Positions 41,240-50,774 of a DNA stretch of 64,000 nt are shown here, in pieces (the first letter of the stretch is position 1; the number at the start of each line of letters is the position of its first letter). The notes beneath the pieces are model-generated. The model was not told the DNA's origin. It did no database searches and was given only the letters and a program-made list of their open reading frames with translations. This DNA is from Clostridia bacterium (lineage in GTDB: Bacteria > Bacillota > Clostridia > Lutisporales > Lutisporaceae), in contig DASPIR010000034.1 of NCBI GenBank assembly GCA_035628995.1, positions 124,001-188,000 on the forward strand, given 5' to 3'. A program made the position numbers and the translations under genes.

Positions 41240-41581
41240 CTCTTCATATTGCTTCTTATATCTATAAAATGTCGGCTTCGTCAATCCTAATTGCTTCATA
41301 CATTCAAAAGGCTTCAACTCTTTTGATATTACTTTGTTATATTCTTTTTCAAAGGTTTTATAATCTATTGCTTTTGGTCTACCATATTTCTCCCATTCTC
41401 CACGCTCTTTCATTGCCTGTATACCTTCAGTTTGTCGCTTTTCTCTTTTTTGCATTTCTGCATGTGCAAATGTAGCATACATTTCAATCAACATATTGTT
41501 AATAGCCTCCATTATCATTGTTCCTGTACAATCTTCCATCTTAGTATAATCAACTAATGTTGTTGGTATTTCTATTATCAT
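41225..41581 (-). pseudogene. Truncated serine recombinase (resolvase family), C-terminal half
   Basis: 118 residues that match the second half of resolvase/invertase proteins: the long E helix (NMLIEMYATFAHAEMQKREK), the RQTEGIQAMKERG linker, GRPK, and a C-terminal HTH (LGLTKPTFYRYKKQY). The N-terminal catalytic domain with the active Ser and Arg residues is missing. Only 138 bases separate it from the guaA stop, so the missing part is deleted. An AGGAGT site precedes ATG 41581, so the DNA-binding half could still be made. Confidence 0.8.
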
Positions 41582-41615
41582 TGCTCTACTCCTAATGACT
41601 TATGCTGACATACAA

Positions 41616-41663
41616 AAGGCGGTTTCGAATGCCTAAAAAACAGGCGAAATTCAAAACCACCTT
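41616..41663 (-). terminator. Hairpin downstream of intact guaA
   Basis: On the minus strand AAGGTGGTTTTGAATTTCGCC pairs imperfectly with GGCATTCGAAACCGCCTT, ending in TTTTG. Probable terminator now serving guaA, different from the one beside the displaced tail. Confidence 0.6.
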
Positions 41664-41681
41664 GACTACTTATTTTTACTT

Positions 41682-41697
41682 TTAAAAATCAAAAACC
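41682..41697 (-). repeat. Right terminal inverted repeat of the island
   Basis: Plus strand TTAAAAATCAAAAACC, the inverse of the left copy with one extra base. It lies 22 bases from the guaA stop codon. Confidence 0.55.
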
Positions 41698-41719
41698 CAG
41701 TATTTCCAACCCCTAAACC

Positions 41720-43252
41720 CTACTCCCACTCAATCGTTGCCGGTGGTTTGGAGGTTATATCGTAAACTATTCTATTTACGTGCTCCACTTCATTTACTAT
41801 CCTGTTTGAAATCTTCTCAAGCACGTCATAAGGTATCCTCGCCCAGTCTGCCGTCATTGCGTCAGAGCTTGTAACCGCACGTATTGCCACTGTATGGGAA
41901 TATGTACGTTCATCACCCATTACGCCAACTGTTGTGATGTTTGGGAGGGCTGTGAAGTATTGCCATATGCTTCTTTCCAGTCCTGCTTTTTTAATCTCTT
42001 CTCTGAGAATCGCATCGCTTTCCTTTACTATATGGAGCTTTTCCTTTGTGATTTCACCCAGTACTCTTATTCCAAGACCAGGCCCAGGGAAGGGCTGTCT
42101 CCATACCAAATCCTCAGGTATTCCAAGCTCAAGGCCTACCAGCCTTACCTCATCCTTAAAGAGAGTGTTCAAAGGCTCTATTAGTTTGAACTGCATGTCT
42201 TCCGGAAGTCCACCCACATTATGGTGGGACTTTATTGTTGCGGCTGTTTTGGTTCCGCTCTCTATGATATCAGGGTATATTGTTCCTTGAACCAGGAAAT
42301 CAATATCCCCAAGCCTGTTAGCCTCTGCTTCGAAAACCCTGATAAACTCCTCGCCAATTATCTTTCTCTTACGCTCAGGATCGGAAACACCTTCAAGTTT
42401 GCCAAGGAATCTATCCTGTGCATTCACTCTGATAAGGTTCATGTCAAAGCGTTTCCTGAATATTTCCTCCACTTGGTCTCCTTCATTCTTTCGGAGCAAT
42501 CCATGGTCTACGAATATGCAGGTCAGCTGGTCGCCTATCGCCTTATGCACCAATACAGCCGCGACAGAAGAATCCACTCCGCCGCTCAATGCACAGATAA
42601 CCTTCTTGCCGCCTGCCAGCGCTTTTATCTGGGCTACTTTCTCTTCAATGAAATTCCCCATTGTCCAATCCCCAGACAGTTCACATACGCCATACAGGAA
42701 GTTTTTCAATATCTGCTTTCCATATTGTGTGTGCTCCACCTCAGGATGAAACTGAACTCCATAAAGCTTTTTTGCTTTATTGCCCATGGCCGCTACCGGA
42801 CATGTCTCTGTAGTTCCTGTAATATCAAAACCAGCTGGAGGTGTATCTACAAAACAGGTGTGGCTCATCCAGCAGACACTGTCCTGCGACACTTCCTTGA
42901 ATAATGCATCCTCTTTCAAGTTCACTTGTGTCTTGCCGTATTCCCGCTTTTCAGCTCTTGCTACTTTTCCGCCCATCATATGTGCCATCAACTGCGCTCC
43001 ATAGCAGATGCCTAGAACAGGCACTCCCAGTTCAAACAGCCCCGGATCGCACTTAGGGGATCCTTCATCATATACGCTTGCTGGCCCTCCGGTGAATATT
43101 ATACCCTTGGGGCTCTTCCTTTTTATTTCATCCAGGCTTATATCATAGGGCACTACCTCGCAGTATACATTAACTTCTCTTACCCTGCGGGCTATAAGCT
43201 GATTGTATTGACCCCCGAAGTCCAGTATCAATACCAATTCCTTGTTCGCCAT
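41720..43252 (-). CDS. guaA: GMP synthase (glutamine-hydrolysing) GuaA
   Basis: Converts XMP to GMP. I start at ATG 43252 (510 residues) with GGAGAG six bases before it. The class I glutaminase domain is residues 1-190 (nucleophile Cys in VLGICYGAQ, His-x-Glu in FHPEVEH). The PP-loop of the synthetase is [12 protein letters not shown], and the C-terminal dimer domain ends PPATIEWE. The 3' end is the integration site of the neighbouring island; the present last codons may derive from the element, since they differ synonymously from the displaced tail. Confidence 0.97.
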   Translation of the reverse strand: MANKELVLILDFGGQYNQLIARRVREVNVYCEVVPYDISLDEIKRKSPKGIIFTGGPASVYDEGSPKCDPGLFELGVPVLGICYGAQLMAHMMGGKVARAEKREYGKTQVNLKEDALFKEVSQDSVCWMSHTCFVDTPPAGFDITGTTETCPVAAMGNKAKKLYGVQFHPEVEHTQYGKQILKNFLYGVCELSGDWTMGNFIEEKVAQIKALAGGKKVICALSGGVDSSVAAVLVHKAIGDQLTCIFVDHGLLRKNEGDQVEEIFRKRFDMNLIRVNAQDRFLGKLEGVSDPERKRKIIGEEFIRVFEAEANRLGDIDFLVQGTIYPDIIESGTKTAATIKSHHNVGGLPEDMQFKLIEPLNTLFKDEVRLVGLELGIPEDLVWRQPFPGPGLGIRVLGEITKEKLHIVKESDAILREEIKKAGLERSIWQYFTALPNITTVGVMGDERTYSHTVAIRAVTSSDAMTADWARIPYDVLEKISNRIVNEVEHVNRIVYDITSKPPATIEWE

Positions 43253-43295
43253 TTTACACTCTCCATTCAATTGCTTGTTAATTAGTTCGTACAGA

Positions 43296-44789
<1,494 letters not shown>

Positions 44790-44834
44790 TTAAATTAATT
44801 TATATCTCAAATATTTATCTGTGAAAATACAAAG

Positions 44835-44857
44835 CCGGCAACAGTGAAAATTGCCGG
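44835..44857 (-). terminator. Attenuator hairpin between guanine riboswitch and guaB
   Basis: CCGGCAA / TTGCCGG arms with a 9-base loop, followed by CTTTGTATTTTC on the minus strand. Its position just after the aptamer fits ligand-induced termination. Confidence 0.75.
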
Positions 44858-44867
44858 ACAACAAATT

Positions 44868-44941
44868 TCACTCATAGTAACATGATTAATGGTCATGTCG
44901 TAGAGACTTTCAGGCCATATCCCTGAAAATATATGAGTAGC
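44868..44941 (-). promoter_or_regulatory. Guanine riboswitch (purine aptamer) of guaB
   Basis: On the minus strand P1 is ACTCATA / TATGAGT. P2 carries GGGATATGGCCTG, then AAGTCTCTACG (J2/3), then P3 ACATG / CATGT. J3/1 reads TACTATGAG, with C at the position that pairs with the ligand, which specifies guanine rather than adenine. L2 (GATATGG) and L3 (ACC) can make the loop-loop contact. Confidence 0.92.
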
Positions 44942-44972
44942 ATACAGGTAATAAATTTTTGGTATTTTAAAT

Positions 44973-45001
44973 AGTATATTTAAAGCGACAGCCTTTGTCA
45001 A
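44973..45001 (-). promoter_or_regulatory. Sigma-A promoter of guaB
   Basis: Consensus TTGACA, a 17-base spacer, then TATACT on the minus strand, directly upstream of the riboswitch and just past the larC stop. Confidence 0.8.
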
Positions 45002-45006
45002 ATGGT

Positions 45007-46290
45007 TTATAAATTTGCAGAATTTACTGTAAGTTTATCTCTTACCTTGCTTATTGCCTCATTATATATATCAGCAATAGGCCTCCCGTACTGCAGGGAT
45101 GCGGCTTTGCAATCCTCGTATTCTGGAGAGTACTTTAGAATCACTCCCCCCAACTTACCTACCTTGCACCGTATAATGCCGAATTCAGTATCAGCTTCGA
45201 CTGTCTCCCTGTCAAGTATGCTCCGCTCCATATCCGACATGCGTACACCAAAGGTGCTGGTATGCTTCAATATGGCTTCGGCAATTCCTTCTTTTTTGTC
45301 TGGTTGGCATAAAACAGTGAGCTTTGTACCCGGTCTGTTCTTTTTCATGAATACAGGGGTAAAAAACACATCAAGGGCACCCTGGTCAAATAGCATTTCT
45401 ACTGCGCTGCCTAGCTGTTCAGCTGTCATATCGTCAATATTTGTCTCTATCTCTACGATTCTATCTGAAATTTTTTTTTTGGAACTAAAAAGCATCACCC
45501 TCAGTACATTGGGAATTTCATAAGTCTTCTTGCCTAAGCCATAGCCTATTTTTTCTACTTCAAGCTCTCCTACCATTCCAAACCCATCTGCAAGGCCCTT
45601 TGCTATTGCTGCTCCAGTTGGTGTAACCAGCTCAAAATTGATATCAGTATAATACACTGGAACATTCTTTAAAATCTCCAGTGTTGCAGGAGCCGGAAGC
45701 GGAAAAACCCCATGCTGGCATTTTACAAAGCCTTTAGACAAGGGCAGACTGGAAAACACTATCCTATCCACATTCAGATTGTCGATGCATATTGCAGTAC
45801 CTATGATATCCACTATCGAATCTACTGCGCCCACCTCGTGGAAATGCACTTCACCAGCCGGTTTTCCATGTATCTTCCCCTCAGCCTCGGCAACCAGTCT
45901 GAACATATCCGTACTAAGCTTCCTTACCCTCTCGCCAAGCTCACTGTCATTGATTATTCTCTCTATATCACCCATGTTTCTATGCACATGCTCAGTATTT
46001 TGCTTGTGCTCATGAGTGTGCGGATGCTCATGGTGATGGTGTTCGTGATTATGCTCATCATGATTATGATGTTCATTTTCCTCCTCATGATGTTCTTCAA
46101 GTATTACAGAAAAGTCCGTACCGGATATGCCATTCTTCAGCTTCTTTTCTATCTTTAACTCATAGCCTTCCACTTTAAGCTGGTTCAGCCCATCCAATAG
46201 CGCCTTCTCATCTGCTCCTATATCCAACAGTGCACCTACTGTCATATCTCCGCTTATTCCTGAAAAGCAGTCAAAATATAAAGTTCTCAT
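45007..46290 (-). CDS. larC: Nickel insertion protein LarC (nickel-pincer cofactor)
   Basis: CTP-dependent cyclometallase that inserts Ni into the pincer nucleotide cofactor of lactate racemase. 427 residues, with N- and C-terminal parts in one frame (some lactobacilli split it by a frameshift). The N-terminus reads YFDCFSGISGDM. A strikingly His-rich segment (residues 67-103, about 17 His) probably binds Ni. VHFHEVGAVDSIVDI is a family hallmark. The start overlaps the larB stop (ATGA). No larE or larA is in the window. Confidence 0.93.
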   Translation of the reverse strand: MRTLYFDCFSGISGDMTVGALLDIGADEKALLDGLNQLKVEGYELKIEKKLKNGISGTDFSVILEEHHEEENEHHNHDEHNHEHHHHEHPHTHEHKQNTEHVHRNMGDIERIINDSELGERVRKLSTDMFRLVAEAEGKIHGKPAGEVHFHEVGAVDSIVDIIGTAICIDNLNVDRIVFSSLPLSKGFVKCQHGVFPLPAPATLEILKNVPVYYTDINFELVTPTGAAIAKGLADGFGMVGELEVEKIGYGLGKKTYEIPNVLRVMLFSSKKKISDRIVEIETNIDDMTAEQLGSAVEMLFDQGALDVFFTPVFMKKNRPGTKLTVLCQPDKKEGIAEAILKHTSTFGVRMSDMERSILDRETVEADTEFGIIRCKVGKLGGVILKYSPEYEDCKAASLQYGRPIADIYNEAISKVRDKLTVNSANL

Positions 46291-47048
46291 CGTTTACCTC
46301 CATTTACTCCATTTATCATACTAGCAAGATAACCTGCTCCAAAACCATTATCAATATTTACTACCCCAATCCCGCTGGCACAGCTGTTTAACATTGTCAG
46401 AAGGGCAGACAACCCTCCAAAATTAGCGCCGTAACCGACACTGGTGGGAACTGCAACGACAGGGCAGCTTGAAAGCCCGCCTACCACACTGGCAAGGGCA
46501 CCTTCCATACCTGCCACAGCTATTATGACATTTGCCTCCAAAAGCTTGTCAGTATTCATTAGAAGCCTATGTATTCCCGCAACACCTACATCATAAAGTC
46601 TATCCACAGTATTTCCGAAGAATTCAGCTGTGATCGCTGCTTCTTCAGCGACAGGAATATCTGAAGTACCACCTGTAGCAATGAGAATCACACCTTGTGA
46701 CTTCTTTATCTCACTTCTTACTACAGTTATGCACCTTGCCCTCTCATGGTATACAGCATCAGATATTCTGGATTTTACTTCCTTAAAGGTGTCAACATCC
46801 GCTCTTGTGCCCAATACATTGCTATTATATTGAAGCATCTTCTCAAATATAATGGCAGTCTGCTCCGGAGTCTTGCCAGCACAGTAAATGACTTCACCCT
46901 GTCCTTTTCGGAGCTTTCTGTGATTGTCAATCTTAACAAAATCGAAATCTTCATAAGGCAGCTTGCGCAGTGCTTCAATGGCTTTCTCCACATCCACGGC
47001 TCCGCTTTTCACATTATTCAATAGTTCAGCCAGATATTTCTCATCCAT
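46287..47048 (-). CDS. larB: LarB, nicotinic acid adenine dinucleotide carboxylase/hydrolase
   Basis: Starts the nickel-pincer cofactor pathway by carboxylating NaAD and cleaving its phosphoanhydride. 253 residues. The C-terminal half is PurE-like (ATGGTSDIPVAEEAA, AGMEGALASVVGGL, PTSVGYGANFGG). The N-terminus shows the usual DHHR-like stretch as KIDNHRKLRKG. It precedes larC with a 4-base overlap. Although PurE-like, it is not a purine enzyme, and the true purE is at 25758. Confidence 0.93.
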   Translation of the reverse strand: MDEKYLAELLNNVKSGAVDVEKAIEALRKLPYEDFDFVKIDNHRKLRKGQGEVIYCAGKTPEQTAIIFEKMLQYNSNVLGTRADVDTFKEVKSRISDAVYHERARCITVVRSEIKKSQGVILIATGGTSDIPVAEEAAITAEFFGNTVDRLYDVGVAGIHRLLMNTDKLLEANVIIAVAGMEGALASVVGGLSSCPVVAVPTSVGYGANFGGLSALLTMLNSCASGIGVVNIDNGFGAGYLASMINGVNGGKR

Positions 47049-47088
47049 GATATTCCTCCAAATTACTACTATGTAGCTTTCAAATTTC

Positions 47089-47577
47089 TTAGAAGGCTCT
47101 CAGAACCTTGATATAGAATACTATTACTATAAGTCCTGCAAAAAAGACCTTTACTATACTTCCAAGAAGGTAGCCAATGAACATGGCAAAGCCGGAAGTA
47201 AAGGATTCTTTCATTTGCTTGCCGAAATAAAGCTCTCCCAATATCACACCAGCAAGCTGGCCGATTATCAGACCGGGAATGCTAAAAACCACAAGCCCCA
47301 GTATCCCGCCAAGAACACCACCAATGAGTCCTTGCTTGGATGCACCATACTTCTTAGCTGTCAGAACTCCCCCAATGTAATCCACCGCTGAAGATATTGC
47401 AGTCAGAACTGCGAAGAATATAAGATTCCCAATGGTTATAACCTGAAAGCCGGTACTCCATGCATAAATCAATGCTCCCACAAACACCAGGACAACACCG
47501 GGAAGTACTGGTAGAAAAACTCCCACAAGCCCAGTAAGCATTATCGCTGTACTTAGGATTAAAAATAGTAGATTCAA
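47089..47577 (-). CDS. DUF456-family membrane protein
   Basis: About 162 residues with four to five hydrophobic helices and a Gly-rich centre (GLIGGVLGGILGLVVFSIPG), typical of DUF456. I favour TTG 47577 because AGGTGA lies five bases before it. TTG 47592 and GTG 47586 are in-frame alternatives with weaker ribosome sites. Family function is unknown. It stands alone upstream of larB with a 40-base gap. Confidence 0.8.
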   Translation of the reverse strand: MNLLFLILSTAIMLTGLVGVFLPVLPGVVLVFVGALIYAWSTGFQVITIGNLIFFAVLTAISSAVDYIGGVLTAKKYGASKQGLIGGVLGGILGLVVFSIPGLIIGQLAGVILGELYFGKQMKESFTSGFAMFIGYLLGSIVKVFFAGLIVIVFYIKVLRAF

Positions 47578-47696
47578 GAGTTTCACCTGCAATTTCCATA
47601 TTATCGAAATTCTAGAGCCTTATTTTATTTATACTATACCATAATGACTATGGAATAATACATAGGTTTGTTACATCCTGCCAACCCACATGAAAA

Positions 47697-47717
47697 AAGC
47701 AAGAATTGCTCTTGCTT
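47697..47717 (-). terminator. Terminator of the cupin gene
   Basis: AAGCAAG / CTTGCTT arms with a 7-base loop and TTTTTTC following on the minus strand, 20 bases past the stop. Confidence 0.75.
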
Positions 47718-47736
47718 CTCAATATTTCAGCTCAAC

Positions 47737-48069
47737 TTATTTCCGTTTATATCTAGCACTCTCGTTAAAAAATGTAATGTCCGCATACCCCGCATAAATC
47801 CGGCCTGAGTGCTTCACCCCGCTAGGAATGAGGTATCTGTCACCCTTCTTATATACCTTTCGCACACCATCAATCACTAATTCAATCTTACCTTCCAGAA
47901 CAACCGCCCACTGACCTTCGTGTGAATGCTCAGGCAAGTCAATATCCCTATCAAATTCCATAAAAAGAATCTGATGGTTATCACTTTGGGATAAATATGC
48001 TGTCGCACCTTCGAAGGGAAGATCTGCCTTCCCTAAATCAAGTATTGGACCAGAAAAGATATTATCCAT
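47737..48069 (-). CDS. Small cupin-domain protein
   Basis: 110 residues from ATG 48069, with AGGAGTGAG upstream; an in-frame earlier start at 48102 lacks support. Single cupin: motif 1 LPEHSHEGQWAVVLEGKIEL, motif 2 GDRYLIPSGVKHSG. The His/Glu/His set for metal binding is visible. No fused domain. Such proteins bind small molecules or act as sugar or thiol enzymes; the substrate is unknown. It has its own terminator. Confidence 0.85.
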   Translation of the reverse strand: MDNIFSGPILDLGKADLPFEGATAYLSQSDNHQILFMEFDRDIDLPEHSHEGQWAVVLEGKIELVIDGVRKVYKKGDRYLIPSGVKHSGRIYAGYADITFFNESARYKRK

Positions 48070-48116
48070 ACAACTCACTCCTATACAAATAATCGAGTCC
48101 ACTTATGTATATAAAA

Positions 48117-48137
48117 AGGCTAATTTTCAATTAGCCT
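48117..48137 (-). terminator. Terminator of the coiled-coil gene
   Basis: AGGCTAA / TTAGCCT arms on a 7-base loop, then TTTTTATA on the minus strand, 12 bases past the stop at 48149. Confidence 0.75.
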
Positions 48138-48148
48138 CTGCAAATCAT

Positions 48149-48412
48149 CTATATGCTTTTTTTCTTACCGCCTTCTATGACCTGTATTTTAATATCGTGC
48201 TTGTCTATTTTCCCTTCTATTACGTCTAGTTTCACTTTCATAGTAGATATGTCTTTTCTCACTAGTGATACCTCATCTGACAAGATACCAACCTTTTTGT
48301 GAAACTCATCCTCTAATCTAATAATATGATTATTGGCGGATTTTACTTCTTTCTTTGTATCCTGAAGCTCTATATATACTTTTTCCAATAGGCCAAGTAC
48401 CTTATCATCCAA
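48149..48412 (-). CDS. Small coiled-coil protein
   Basis: 87 residues from TTG 48412, chosen because GGAGGTG stands six bases before it; the in-frame GTG at 48421 is part of that site. Nearly the whole chain is a Lys/Glu-rich coiled coil (about residues 10-75), and no membrane segment is seen. Proteins like this are common hypotheticals in Clostridia. It is flanked by terminators and so forms its own unit. Function unknown. Confidence 0.75.
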   Translation of the reverse strand: MDDKVLGLLEKVYIELQDTKKEVKSANNHIIRLEDEFHKKVGILSDEVSLVRKDISTMKVKLDVIEGKIDKHDIKIQVIEGGKKKSI

Positions 48413-48515
48413 AGAAATCACCTCCAGCTAATCATCATAGTTATTTTACCACATATTTGATAAAACTTGCTATACTTGGGTGCAGAAATCAAAGTTATAT
48501 AGTTATGTTAAACAC

Positions 48516-49067
48516 TTAGCTGTGTAAGCTATTTATCCACTCTTCCGTTGTCATTACTTTTGAGAACCTCATTGCTTGTGTTACCAGTATTGCTCTGTGA
48601 AGCTCTTCTGCTGTTACTGTTCCTGCATAGTTTGAAATCTGCAAAGTCCCTGTCGCATCGGATAAGAACTCAACAGAAAAGCCCAGGTGAACTGCCTGTC
48701 TTGCTGTAGTATCACAGCACATCTGGGTCATATATCCCGCAATAACTAATGTGTCGATATCCCTCTCTCTTAGCCATGCTTCCAAATCAGTTCCGGTAAA
48801 ACTGCCCGGCAGACTTTTTTCTATTAAATGATCATAGCTTTCTCCAGCTATCTGAGGATGAAGCTCCCATTCAGGTGTTCCTTTTCTGAAGGTTTTCGAA
48901 TTTTCCTGTGGTGCAGTGTGTTGGATTGCTATAACTGCTATATTGTTTGTATGTGCAGCCTTAATTGCCCTTTTAATATTGTCCAAACTGCCAAGGGGAT
49001 ATGTAACAGGCAATTGACCTGTAAAATATTCATTTTGCACATCTATTACTAATAACGCTCGTCTCAT
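48516..49067 (-). CDS. Cysteine hydrolase of the isochorismatase family
   Basis: 183 residues. Catalytic triad visible: Asp9 in VIDVQNEY, Lys about 84 in IEKSLPGSF, and Cys about 117 in [15 protein letters not shown]. The cis-peptide segment before the Cys is normal. Family members hydrolyse amides or vinyl ethers (nicotinamide, isochorismate, ureidoacrylate), and the sequence does not tell which. The flanking genes give no pathway clue. Confidence 0.9.
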   Translation of the reverse strand: MRRALLVIDVQNEYFTGQLPVTYPLGSLDNIKRAIKAAHTNNIAVIAIQHTAPQENSKTFRKGTPEWELHPQIAGESYDHLIEKSLPGSFTGTDLEAWLRERDIDTLVIAGYMTQMCCDTTARQAVHLGFSVEFLSDATGTLQISNYAGTVTAEELHRAILVTQAMRFSKVMTTEEWINSLHS

Positions 49068-49162
49068 CTAATTATCTCCTCACTTTTTATAAAATCTTTG
49101 ATATCCCTCATAGGCGGCTGAAACTGCTTCCTCCGAACAAAGCTGCTCCAGGTCGCCTCATC

Positions 49163-50110
49163 CTAGATATTAACTAATGCATTCAGGGAAAAATAATACA
49201 ATAATGATATTGCCAGGCTGGCTGCACTTATTAAAAGAAGTGCTTTAACAGGCCTTTTATTTGCATTTACAATCTTACTTTTTGCTAAATACCAACATAT
49301 AACTCCCGCCCCTGTAAAGCCTATTATATGCCTAATAAAGCCTTCAATAAAGAAGCCCAATAAATCATCCAGAGAAATTATTTCTATCGCATGATTAAAT
49401 CCCAGTACCATGAAAAAAATCAATGATGCTTGATATCCCCATTTTTTTTGCATAAGAACACCTATAGTCGCACACAGAAAAGCAATTGAATGAAGTACTC
49501 TCGAAAAATTAAAAGCTAAATAATAGAAGTCTCCCTTGTCAGCTAAAGCCAAACTGGAAAGGTTGTTAAATAGACTCGCAAAAGTGTAATAAGTGAAATT
49601 GCCACCAATATATATTTGAATCATAACTATTAAGTAAATAATAACCGGCTTCGATTTTATATAGGCCGCACAGCTTTTATAAAATCTATACATCTTATAC
49701 CTATAGCCTATCTTAAAATAAAACAGGACTCTCTTCCGTAATATTAGGACTGCTAAAAAAGCAAAAATAACAAGGCCAATTATGCTGCTGTAAAATCCAT
49801 AACTATTATAATTGAGTACAGTCTCGTAAATTGAATACAGTATTTTGGGCAAAAGTAAAATCATGCTAAGATACCATGCGAATTTAACCTTTCTTATTAT
49901 AGCAATGACTATTGATAAGTATAAAAACAATGAAAATAGTGCCTGGAATTTCAATACGGCAATTGATCCACTAGAGCTTAATACCACTGGCTGCAGCCAT
50001 ATATAAAAATATAGGCTTGCCGCTGCCAACAAGCAAAAAATACCTAACAATATAATAATCTCTAATGGTCTCTTAAATTTTATACTCTTCTTACTTTTCG
50101 TAATTTCCAA
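49163..50110 (-). CDS. Polytopic membrane protein
   Basis: 315 residues with about eight hydrophobic helices, starting with a short basic N-terminus (KSKKSIKFKRP). Charged loops are short, and no transporter or enzyme motif is seen. ATG 50110 has a weak ribosome site (GGGGTTG). It stands alone between the cysteine hydrolase and a decayed zinc-ribbon gene. Function unknown. Confidence 0.75.
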   Translation of the reverse strand: MEITKSKKSIKFKRPLEIIILLGIFCLLAAASLYFYIWLQPVVLSSSGSIAVLKFQALFSLFLYLSIVIAIIRKVKFAWYLSMILLLPKILYSIYETVLNYNSYGFYSSIIGLVIFAFLAVLILRKRVLFYFKIGYRYKMYRFYKSCAAYIKSKPVIIYLIVMIQIYIGGNFTYYTFASLFNNLSSLALADKGDFYYLAFNFSRVLHSIAFLCATIGVLMQKKWGYQASLIFFMVLGFNHAIEIISLDDLLGFFIEGFIRHIIGFTGAGVICWYLAKSKIVNANKRPVKALLLISAASLAISLLYYFSLNALVNI

Positions 50111-50136
50111 AAAAACAACCCCCTAAAATTATCAAC

Positions 50137-50304
50137 TTACCTGTACTCTTTTCCACAATTAAGGCAACTATTTCTATGAACACAGAGTACTTCACCACAG
50201 TGCCTACATTTCCACTTTTCGTTTTCATTTTTAATAAATTCATAAAACCCGTATTTGCTAATGTATGCTGAATTTTCGATTAAACTCAAGTGGTACTTTT
50301 CAAA
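50137..50304 (-). pseudogene. Zinc-ribbon gene remnant (DUF3795-like C-terminus)
   Basis: An open stretch of 55 codons after an in-frame TAG at 50305-50307. It encodes YGFYEFIKNENEKWKCRHCG and, after EVL, CVHRNSCLNCGKEYR, i.e. two knuckles (C-x2-C twice). From memory this matches the C-terminal end of DUF3795-type cysteine-rich proteins; the N-terminal Cys clusters are absent. There is no start codon with a ribosome site, so I read it as a 3' remnant. The rest of 50305-50507 shows nothing else. Confidence 0.55.
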
Positions 50305-50507
50305 CTAGTCCACTACAGTCCACGGCTTGTGTTATATATTCCAGACAATGCTTAGCACATTCTGTCTCCTAACGTATCATTGTCTATACAAGCTTGCATA
50401 AATCTCTAGGATTAAAATAAAAAAATAAGGAAATCTTGAGTTGTATCTGATTAAGTTGGAGATTATAAAGATCATAAAAATAAATTTATAAAGGTGTTGA
50501 TATAAGA

Positions 50508-50720
50508 ATGTCTGTAAATGCCGAGCTTAACGTAGATGGAATAAATGGTGGCAACAGCACATCCGTTACAAAAAGCCTGACTGATCTTGAAGGCGTTGAA
50601 AATGTTAGTTTAGACCTAGAATCTAATATAGTTATCGTAAAGTATGACGAAGTAAAGGTGAATTTAGTCGATATTAAACAGATACTCATGGAAAAAGGCT
50701 ATAGCGTAATTGAAATATAA
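50508..50720 (+). CDS. HMA-like small protein lacking the CxxC metal site
   Basis: 70 residues with the length and pattern of a heavy-metal-associated (CopZ-like) domain: hydrophobic first strand, GINGGNSTSVTKSLTDLEGV, then VSLDLESNIVIVKYDE and GYSVIEI. The usual GMTCxxC loop is here GINGGNS, so the two copper-binding Cys are gone. AAAGGTG precedes ATG 50508. It is a single plus-strand gene ended by a GC-rich hairpin. It may bind another ligand or be a relic; the coding frame is intact. Confidence 0.75.
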   Translation: MSVNAELNVDGINGGNSTSVTKSLTDLEGVENVSLDLESNIVIVKYDEVKVNLVDIKQILMEKGYSVIEI

Positions 50721-50732
50721 ACTATTTGTTAA

Positions 50733-50756
50733 GAGGCCACCACGGACGGTGGCCTC
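50733..50756 (+). terminator. Hairpin between the convergent HMA-like and MerR genes
   Basis: GAGGCCACC / GGTGGCCTC, a perfect 9-bp GC-rich stem with a 6-base loop. T-runs are poor on both strands, so it may be a weak bidirectional terminator. Confidence 0.6.
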
Positions 50757-50774
50757 TCAAACAATCAATTCACT

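Larger units (their letters stand above)
35908..41697. mobile_element. Genomic island at the 3' end of guaA
   Basis: The segment between the displaced guaA tail and intact guaA. Its genes are AT-richer and unrelated to the flanking housekeeping genes. The edges carry matching inverted repeats (35908-35922 and 41682-41697). Cargo: KAP NTPase, membrane proteins, XRE-type regulator and a truncated serine recombinase. The 3' end of guaA is a known integration hotspot. No intact integrase remains, so the island looks fixed or decayed. Confidence 0.75.

Noticed and set aside
35908-41697. Intact transposon or integrative element
   Set aside because: No complete integrase, transposase, relaxase or replication gene is present; only a truncated serine recombinase.
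44807-45001. 64-codon open frame on the minus strand upstream of guaB
   Set aside because: It lies over the guanine riboswitch, attenuator and promoter; no ribosome site and no homology.
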